Shown here: positions 58,001-64,000 of the stretch, one piece after another
Position numbering within the stretch: the first letter of the stretch is position 1
Layout: every line of letters begins with the position of its first letter
Source: Mauremys mutica
Lineage: Eukaryota; Chordata; Testudines; Geoemydidae
Length of the DNA stretch: 64,000 nucleotides
Reading direction: 5' to 3'
Assembly (NCBI RefSeq): GCF_020497125.1
Contig: NC_059094.1
Coordinates: 3,699,733 to 3,763,732 of the forward strand
Program-made: the position numbers and the translations under genes
Notes under the pieces: generated by a model
Database searches by the model: none
Seen by the model: only the letters and a program-made list of their open reading frames with translations
Told to the model about the DNA's origin: nothing

Positions 58001-58117
58001 AGCTTCACCCCACAAACCTGTTCAGAAGCAGATAAGGGAAGTGGCAGAGATCCCAGCTCCTTTAGGTACTCATTTGTCTCCTTGGCGAGATGGTTTGCAG
58101 AATGCTGTAACTGTTGT
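45947..58117 (-). CDS. STX12: STX12 (syntaxin-12/13), endosomal Qa-SNARE; seven C-terminal coding exons, 5' exons off the right edge
   Basis: Exons 58117-58018, 51271-51134, 50099-50056, 49044-48942, 48385-48313, 48083-48001 and 46039-45947 (minus strand) join in phase to give 210 residues plus stop. They correspond to about residue 64 to the end of the 276-residue mammalian protein. Visible parts are the N-terminal helical region ([25 protein letters not shown]), the linker WNQMQSQED, the Qa-SNARE motif (ITEQ-like [13 protein letters not shown] through [13 protein letters not shown]) with the zero-layer Q in HDQGDMID, and a C-terminal membrane anchor. In known vertebrates this protein acts in recycling-endosome fusion. 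STX12 and not STX7 is favoured by [25 protein letters not shown] and KKSRKK. The N-terminal exons were not found up to 64000. Confidence 0.96.
46040..48000 (-). other. STX12: STX12 last intron
   Basis: This is 1,961 bp of intron without a recognisable repeat or gene. The next introns upstream (48084-48312, 48386-48941, 49045-50055, 50100-51133) also hold nothing I can identify. Confidence 0.6.
48001..48083 (-). CDS. STX12: STX12 exon: C-terminal half of the SNARE helix
   Basis: This 83-bp exon encodes [20 protein letters not shown] then QRAAYYQ after a split aspartate codon. It ends in phase 0 at donor GTAAACTC and follows acceptor CACTTGTGTAG. The sequence is practically identical to mammalian syntaxin-12. 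Confidence 0.97.
48313..48385 (-). CDS. STX12: STX12 exon: SNARE motif with the zero-layer glutamine
   Basis: This 73-bp exon encodes [20 protein letters not shown] then GDMI. The Q in HDQGDMI aligns with the ionic-layer glutamine of Qa-SNAREs. The acceptor is TGTCTTCAG and the donor GTAAGTACAC. It ends with the first base of the next aspartate codon. Confidence 0.97.
48942..49044 (-). CDS. STX12: STX12 exon: linker and start of the SNARE motif
   Basis: This 103-bp exon encodes [20 protein letters not shown] and [14 protein letters not shown]. Compared with mammalian syntaxin-12 one acidic residue appears to be missing after QSQED (mammals QEDEVAITEQ, from memory). The frame is kept. The acceptor is TTTCTGCAG and the donor GTGAGTTC. 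Confidence 0.96.
50056..50099 (-). CDS. STX12: STX12 small linker exon [14 protein letters not shown]
   Basis: This 44-bp exon encodes [14 protein letters not shown] plus two bases of a serine codon completed by T at 49044. The acceptor is CTCTCTTCCAG and the donor GTAACAAC. The linker is less conserved than its neighbours (AEERQREE in mammals from memory) but EEQLVSFDS is retained. Confidence 0.94.
51134..51271 (-). CDS. STX12: STX12 exon: [10 protein letters not shown] to AGSRLS
   Basis: This 138-bp exon has 46 complete codons, phase 0 at both ends. It encodes [20 protein letters not shown] then [20 protein letters not shown] and AGSRLS. It is the third helical segment of the N-terminal domain, almost identical to the mammalian protein. 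The acceptor is CAATTCTTTAG and the donor GTAAGTATT. Confidence 0.96.
51272..52729 (-). other. STX12 intron, 3' part, with a TGTCTACACT-type MITE
   Basis: About 51888-52085 carries catagctacaccaactta at the left and catagtgtagacaagcccc at the right, matching the MITE family seen at 16774. The rest is unassigned. Confidence 0.45.
52730..53373. mobile_element. hAT-like element with TAGGGCCCTACC ends (copy 2)
   Basis: It starts taaggccctaccaaattcac and ends gaatttggtagggcccta, flanked by tccatatg at 52722-52729 and 53374-53381. It shares its ends and internal words with 23699-24177 but has a longer GC-rich centre. Confidence 0.93.
53787..54211 (-). mobile_element. CR1 LINE 3' end (minus)
   Basis: It begins with the inverted tail aatcatagaatatcagggtt. 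The minus-strand frame reads [20 protein letters not shown] and [20 protein letters not shown], the CR1 C-terminus, nearly intact over 106 codons. It lies in the same orientation as STX12. Confidence 0.93.
54969..55174. mobile_element. Fold-back copy of the AAGGTGCCAC repeat with 12-bp target duplication
   Basis: Two arms of 73 bp (54970-55042 and 55069-55141) are reverse complements of each other around a 26-bp spacer. The right side extends into agactaacacggctacccc. The element is flanked by tcttaagatgtg at 54957-54968 and 55175-55186. A 12-bp duplication is longer than for hAT and fits LINE-mediated insertion. Confidence 0.85.
55187..56737 (-). other. STX12 intron; no feature seen
   Basis: The sequence is intron without a recognisable gene or repeat. 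Confidence 0.45.
56738..57182. mobile_element. hAT-like element with perfect 8-bp target duplication
   Basis: It starts cagtgttccctctaatttt and ends cttacagggaacctag, flanked by ctgtgggc at 56730-56737 and 57183-57190. The 445-bp copy has a GC-rich centre with ctctccccggccatggcag-like repeats. Frames in it are composition artefacts. Confidence 0.9.
57733..57864 (+). repeat. Poly-G run followed by an AAGGTGCCAC-family repeat (plus)
   Basis: Eighteen G are followed by atagccgtgttagtctgtat, agtggcaccttaactaacgg, cataagctttcatgggtaaa and cctcacttcctcaggtgc. This is the plus orientation of the family seen at 41925. Confidence 0.8.
57865..58017 (-). other. STX12 intron just downstream of the 58 kb exon
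   Basis: Ordinary intron sequence adjoining the donor GTTTGTGGG. The segment 57191-57732 is likewise unassigned. Confidence 0.5.
58018..58117 (-). CDS. STX12: STX12 exon: N-terminal helical segment
   Basis: This 100-bp exon encodes [20 protein letters not shown] and [13 protein letters not shown], preceded by the third base of a leucine codon. The acceptor is TTTTATTTTAG and the donor GTTTGTGGG; it ends in phase 0. This is the most 5' STX12 exon recognised here. Confidence 0.95.
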
Positions 58118-58731
58118 CTAAAATAAAAATACAAGCTTATGTAGTTTCCTCTGAACTAATTTGTTAGTATAGTTTCCAAACAATTAACATTTGTCATCGT
58201 ACCACATAAGGGTTCCAAAAGCATGCACATTTAAGTGGCACATTATGACAATTCAAATGATTGCAGCTCTATGTTTACAACTGTCAGGTTATCCCAGGAA
58301 GTTCCACTTGCACTTATGGCACTAAATAATATTAGGAGTTCCCATGCCAAGAGGGAAGAGAATTCTTAAGAGTCTGCAGAAGCTTACTACTATCTGAATC
58401 AAATAACAAGAATAGTCTTTACCTGACAAGTCCCAAGGACCATTTCCTCAGTAAGGAGTTGCAGGCGTTATAAAACACTGCATAGCAGACAGCATCTTCC
58501 TTTGCTCAAGGTGACAGGAGGAACTGACTTCTAACTTTTGTATTAGGGTGCATTTGTAGCTTCAGTTTGCACATATTTTGTTGACATGTTACTTAAAGGC
58601 GACACAGCCTAGCTACATTAAAAATAGTATTTAAGGTCGTTTCTGGTTCTACATCTGCTCTAGACCTCCTACCAAACCTTGTGGTTCAGCAGTCACTTTA
58701 AGATGTTTCTTTCCCCCTTATTGCTGTAAGG

Positions 58732-59100
58732 CAGCGGTTCTTAACCAGGGATCCAAGGTCCCCTGGGGGGCTGTGAGGAGGTTTTAGGGGGGCCACCAAG
58801 CAGGGCCAGCATTAGCCTCACTGGGGCCCAGAGCAGAAAGCCGAAGCCCTGCTGCATGGGGTTGAAGCCCAGGCCCTGAGCCCTTCCATCTGAGGCTGAA
58901 GCCGAAACCTGAGCAATGTAGCTTTGTGGGGGCTCCTGTGGCATGAGGCCCCCCAAGGCAAGTGGCCTGCTTGCTACCCCCTAACGCCAGCCCTCGCTCT
59001 TATACACAGAAACCCCATTATTGTGGCACAAGTGGGCCATGGAGTTTTAAATAGCATTTTGGGAGGGGGGTCTCAGAAAGAAAAAGGTTGAGAACCCCTG
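58732..59100. mobile_element. hAT-like element, 369 bp
   Basis: It starts CAGCGGTTCTTAACC and ends GGTTGAGAACCCCTG, flanked by ctgtaagg and cagtaagg (7 of 8). Its centre is GC-rich and non-coding. Confidence 0.9.
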
Positions 59101-60769
59101 CAGTAAGGGACACAAAAAACCTGGGAAAATGGCACACATCATAAAACAGCAAGAATGAGAATATCAAGTGCACAGAACAGCTGCTTATTCAAATCTTTCC
59201 ACTAGTCATCCAAGGAAAACATTTTTAGACAGAAGTGTAATTCTTTAAATGCTGACTGGGTCCCCAATTTTTGCTTAGTGGTTTTGCTTTCATTTTGGTG
59301 ACCATGAACAATGATTACCATGCCCATCATAATGTGACACACATAAGCCATGGAAATTGGCGGGTGGGGGGAGGAAATTGGCTCTTTAGTTAGTGGTTAC
59401 ATTGGGTGTACCATAGACAGGTTTCTGGAACCTATGAATACTATTGTCCCAGCAAGTTAGGATGGTCCCAGAATGCTTTGCTATAAGAAGTCATGATCTT
59501 CTATAATAGACAGCCAACCATAACCTATGAAAAGTCCTTAGTTGCACACACACAGTTCTGCTTTAGCGTACCCAGACAGTTCACCACTGGAAACTGTACA
59601 TATCATTAGTATGCCTACCGTATGATCTACATTAAATTCATGTCACAAAGTTTCCAGACACCTTGCTGTAATTTGTAGTGTTTTCTGCCCTAGGAAGGAG
59701 GATTTGGAAGGAATTAATTCATTAACCAAGAGTGCTATCACTGCATAGATTAAGCTTCTTACGAGTTTCACTCTCCTGCCATGTGCACACAGAACCTAGT
59801 GGCGGGTCAGAGCATAAGATGGGGGAAAGGAAGGAAAGGGATATAAAAAAAAAGCACTAGGCAATAAGTTCTTTGCATGCCCATAAGACACCAAGAAGAA
59901 AGCTATCAACCATATAGCCCAATGGATGTACAGGACTAGGCAGTCAGGTTTAGTAGAGTTTGTGTTGCCTCATTGCATACTCTAGCCCACAGCAGGTAAA
60001 CTATAGTGATGCTTGAGAAGTTAATTTGATGGTTGTGTTGACTATGATTTCCCTGCATTTCTGTACCAATACACTTGGAAGTGTCACCCTAGAAAGCACT
60101 ATTTGTTAAGTACCAATAATCCCTTCAAGTGAAAGCTGAGGGTTTTTCTATAACAGAACTATATTAACTGGAAACTAGATTCATTAGACTGACACCAGTG
60201 ATTAGTTATTTAATCCAGCCATTAAATCCAGATCAAATCAGCTAAAATCTAGTTGAAGCACTCAAGCATTAGCAGTGTCCTGCTTACATTCCGAAAAAGT
60301 TTAGAATGTTCTGCACTTCATATAGAATGTTATAAACATGTTCCATATCCACCCAGGTGTCTATTATACATAGCAGCCCTCAGATTTGTACTGAGCAGCT
60401 CGGAATGACAAAACAGAGACTACAGGAAGAGAGGGGGCTCCCTTTTATAAGTAGGAACCTTGTCACTGGAAATGGAAATCTCATCCTGTAACAGATTTCA
60501 TCTGACAAATTTTTCATCCCAAAAAGAGAGAAAGTCAAAACCATCAGATTTTTCATGGGAAGGGATTTCCAGAAAATTCTGTTCGGTGAGAGCCAAACCA
60601 GAAGCTTTTGGCTTGCTGGCTGGCCACCCAGAAGGCTCTTTACCTATAGGTAGAAACTGAAACTGACTAAAGCCTTCCAGGCAGGCAGCCAGAGAGCCTT
60701 CATTTAGATTTGGACACAACACGGAAGGTGGCAGTTATGGGTTATAAGCTCTAACTTGTCTGGTGAAGA
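59101..60769 (-). other. STX12 upstream intron; no exon found
   Basis: I searched the minus strand by eye for the expected upstream exon (an IKNLMSQLGT-type segment) and did not find it. The stretch shows no recognisable repeat. Confidence 0.45.
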
Positions 60770-61918
60770 GGAGGGTGCCACAGATCACCGTCAACGGTGG
60801 GAGGAATCACAGCGTTCTATTGGTCAGTCACTGCCTGCCACAAAGCCGGCAGACCCCGGACAGTCAAGTGCTGACCCGCCATGGTCTGTCCGCCTCCTGG
60901 GGTGCTTGGGCTAAACGAAAAGTTTAAATGCAGATTGAAACCTTGCACCTGGCAAAAATAAGAAACCAAGAACTTTCCAGCTTGGAAGCTGGAATGTCAG
61001 GACCACTTGTCTGGGATTGACCAATGATGACCTACAATACAAAAACAGCATACAGAAATCAGCTTTGATAGACTGTGAGCTGTACAAACTCAATGTTGAC
61101 ATTGCAGCACTTCAGGAAACAAGACTTACAGATGCTGGTTCTGTCAAGAGACCTTATTTTGGCAAGGTAAAAGCAGTGAAGAAAATCGTCTGCACGGTAT
61201 CAGTTTCGCTGTGAGAAACAAGTAGGTAAAGCTCCTAGAAACACCCATTGGGAAGTCAGAGCGTATCATTTCACTTAAATTTCACATGACCATCGGCTCT
61301 GTGAACATCATTAGTGCCTATGCACCAACACTGAAATCTAACCCCAAGGAGAAGGATATATTTTACGACTCTTTGCATTAAGTCATCAAAAGAATACCAT
61401 CAACTGAGCAACTTTTTCCTCCTTGGTGTCTTTAATGTAAGAGTTGGTGCAGACAACTCACGGCCAGATTGCCTAGGACATTTTGGCATTGGCAAGATGA
61501 ATGAGAACAGCCAACGACGTCTTGAATGCTGCACCCAAAACCAAATATGCATTACCAATTCATATTTTACAGGAAAAGAGTGCCACAAAGTGTCATGGCG
61601 ACATCCACGACCAGGCCACTGGCACAAATTAGACCTTGTAATTGTCAGGAGGAAAGACCTACCCTTAGTGCAGAACACTCACACGTTCCACAGCACTGAT
61701 TGTGACACTGACCACTCCTTGATTAGTAGCAAAGTGAAGATTACAGCCAAGAAACGACAGAGCAAAACCTAGGAGCAAGCCCCAAATCAATGCTATTAAC
61801 ACTGAAAACCACAGGAATTGCCAGGACTTTGTGAAGACTTTTGAACTTAGCATGCATGGGAAGTCATTACCTGAGAAGGCAGAGGAATTTTGGGAAGATT
61901 TAAGAACAACAATCCACA

Positions 61919-62471
61919 AAGTATATAAAAGGTTGTTACAAGGAGGAGGGAGAAAAATTGTTGTTCTTAATCCCTGAGGATAGAACAAGAAGCAATGCGC
62001 TTAAGTTGCAGCAAGGGCAGTTTAGGTTGGACATTAGGAAAACAAACTTTCTGTCAGATATGTTAAGCATTGGAATAAATTGCCTAGGGAGCTTGTGGAA
62101 TCTCCATCATTGGGGATTTTTAAGAACAGGTTGGACAAACACCTGTCTGGGATAGCGTACATAATAAAAGCAGCAAAGAATCCTGTGGCACCTTATAGAC
62201 TAACAGACGTATTGGAGCGTGAGCTTTCGTGGGTGAATACCCACTTCGTCGGATGCAGACGGAATACCGACGAAGTGGGTATTCACCCACGAAAGCTCAT
62301 GCTCCAAATACGTCTGTTAGTCTATAAGGTGCCACAGGACTCTTTGCTACTTTTACAGATCCAGAATAACATGGCTACACCTCTGATACTGTAGATAATA
62401 CTTAGTCCTGTCTTGAGTGCAGAAAATTGGACTAGATGACCTCTCACCCCTTTCAGTTCTATGATTCTATG
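61919..62471 (+). mobile_element. CR1 LINE 3' end inserted in the LINE, itself interrupted
   Basis: It starts agtatataaaaggttgttac, as in the copy at 5190 (agtacataaaagattgttac), and ends in attctatg. Its tail is split by the fold-back repeat at 62166-62395. The host LINE frame resumes after it (RPPKKDWFEENEAELLPL). Confidence 0.88.
62166..62395. mobile_element. Fold-back copy of the AAGGTGCCAC repeat (second)
   Basis: Arms of about 87 bp (62166-62252 and 62267-62354) are near-perfect reverse complements around a 14-bp spacer. The right side extends to agaataacatggctacacct. A target duplication could not be fixed. Confidence 0.8.
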
Positions 62472-64000
62472 AAACAGCTTTAGCTACATTTGAGGGAAAG
62501 AGACCACCAAAAAAGGACTGGTTTGAAGAAAACGAAGCAGAACTATTACCTCTCATCAACATTAAGAACACAGCCTCTATCTGGAACACAACAAGAAATC
62601 AACAAAGTACCAAAGTGAGACTTTGACATGCAAACGTTGTGCAAATCATTACTGGATCAAGGTCTGTGAAGAGATACAGACAGCCTTAGACACAGGAACC
62701 CTCACAGTCATGTATGACGGCCTGAAGAAAGCTCTAGGCCCCACTGTCAACAAGGTTGCCCCTCTCAAATCATACAGCAGTGAAATGATTATAGATAAAA
62801 GCAAGCAGTTGTCTTGTTGGGTTGAACACTATTCAGAGCTATACGCACAAGAAAGAAACATCATCAGCAAATCACTAGACCAAATGCCAACTCTACAGGT
62901 GGAGCCCACTGTAGAAGTGGGCAAGTGGCAAGACTCCTGGAAAATATGGCATCCGAGCGGAAATCCTCAAGTGTGAGAAAGACAGCCTATTACCATATCT
63001 TCATCAGCTGCTACTTAAATGCTGGAAAGAGGGTGAAGTACCACAAGAGTTGCGCGATGCAAACATCATCACTTTGTATAAAAATAAAGGCGAAAAGGAC
63101 AATTGCAACAACTTCAGGGGCATCCTGCTACTAAGCGTAGCAGGAAAGGCTTTAGCAAAAAGTCATCTTAGTGCACTTACAACAGCTGGTGAATTGTGCC
63201 AACCCTTAATCATAGTGTGGATTCAGGGCTGGAAGATCAACTATAGACATGATATTTTCTCTGTGTCAACTCCAAGAAAAGTGCAAAAAGCAACACTGAC
63301 CATTGTACATCACTTTGTGGACCTAACCAAAGCATTCGACACAGTCAGCAGAGCAGGTCTATTTGAAATACTAGAAAAGATAGGATGCCCACCAACCCTA
63401 TTAAGTCATACATTCATTCCACAACAACATGAGAGCAACTGTCCATTTGATGGGTCCACTTCAGACAGCTTTGAGATGAAAAGTGGAGTAAAGCAAGGAT
63501 ATGTTCTTGCTTCTACACTCTTTTGAATCTTTTTCCCGGTACTCTTGAATTGTGCGTTTAAGGACGTGAAAGATGGAGTGCATCTCCATACGAGATCAGA
63601 TGGGAAACTCTTCAACCTGTCCCAACTTAAGTCCAAGACCAAAGTAAAAAAGGAGCTAATCAGGGAACTTCTATTCGCTGATGATGCTGCCCTCATAGCC
63701 CACAATAAAGACTCACTACAAGAACTCATGGACTACCTTTCAAGTGCCTGTCAGGCATTTGCTCTCACCATCAGCATCAAGAAAATGGTTGTATTAGGAT
63801 AGGCGGGTTCCACAAGATCCTTCAATTATCCTATATGCAAACCAGCTAGTAATTGTCCAAAAGTTCAGCTATTTAGGGTCTACAGTGACCACCAACCTCT
63901 CACTGGATGAAGAACTAAATGTTCGCATTGCAAAGGCTGCCACCACCTTTAGCAGACTGACTAAAAGTGCATGGAACAACTCAAAGCTTATCATCAAGAC

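Larger units (their letters stand above)
60770..64000 (+). mobile_element. APE-type LINE (RTE-like?) with endonuclease and reverse transcriptase, degraded and cut by the window edge
   Basis: In order, frames read ALIDCELYKLNVDIAALQET (endonuclease start), NVISAYAPT-like INIISAYAP words, LLGVFNVRVGADN, HKVSWRHPRPGHWHKLDLVI, CDTDHSL, then after an inserted CR1 the reverse-transcriptase parts LRDANIITLYKNKGEKDNCN, VDLTKAFDTVSRAGLFEILE, MKSGVKQGYVLASTLF and the catalytic motif FADDAALIAH. The region before 60900 may be its 5'UTR. Stops and frameshifts make it inactive. It lies antisense to STX12. The clade is not certain; proteins of this type are often labelled craniofacial development protein 2-like. 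Confidence 0.85.

Noticed and set aside
58118..64000. Missing 5' exons of STX12
   Set aside because: No minus-strand segment matching the expected N-terminal peptides with splice sites was found by eye. They probably lie beyond the right edge; a translated search with STX12 would decide.

Overview
This is a vertebrate nuclear window, most likely from a turtle (cryptodiran type). The evidence is spliced genes with GT-AG introns and a repeat background of CR1 LINE tails ending in ATTCTATG, hAT-like MITEs with 8-bp target duplications, LTR elements and a degraded APE-type LINE. No bacterial, plasmid, CRISPR, tRNA or rRNA feature is visible. The species is an inference from repeat types.

Two conserved genes lie head-to-tail on the minus strand. 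PPP1R8 (NIPP1, a nuclear inhibitor and targeting subunit of protein phosphatase 1) starts at 26098 and runs down past position 1. Six coding exons are present, covering residues 1-234 and including the FHA domain and the PP1-binding RVTF motif; the C-terminal exon lies off the left edge. STX12 (syntaxin-12/13, an endosomal Qa-SNARE) enters from the right. Seven coding exons lie between 58117 and 45947, from the N-terminal helical region to the membrane anchor and stop, followed by a 3'UTR with a poly(A) signal at 44468-44473. Its first exons (about 63 residues) were not found and should lie beyond 64000. All splice phases join cleanly in both genes.

Layout: 1-3.4 kb, compact PPP1R8 exons; 3.4-26 kb, two long PPP1R8 introns holding CR1, MITEs and a collapsed LTR element; 26.0-26.2 kb, the PPP1R8 first exon and GC-rich promoter; 26.2-28.5 kb, a G-rich tandem array of about 36-bp units starting about 115 bp upstream of the PPP1R8 start codon; 28.5-44.4 kb, intergenic, almost all repeats (CR1, LTR element, many hAT MITEs, a LINE 3' fragment); 44.4-58.1 kb, STX12; 58.1-64 kb, STX12 intron with a LINE inserted antisense and itself carrying nested insertions.

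The two genes have no direct functional link (nuclear phosphatase regulation and endosomal fusion); their adjacency agrees with the STX12-PPP1R8 order known in other vertebrates. The most notable structures are the promoter-proximal minisatellite, two fold-back copies of one interspersed repeat, and two CR1 tails broken at the same internal site by unrelated elements. No wholly new protein system was found.
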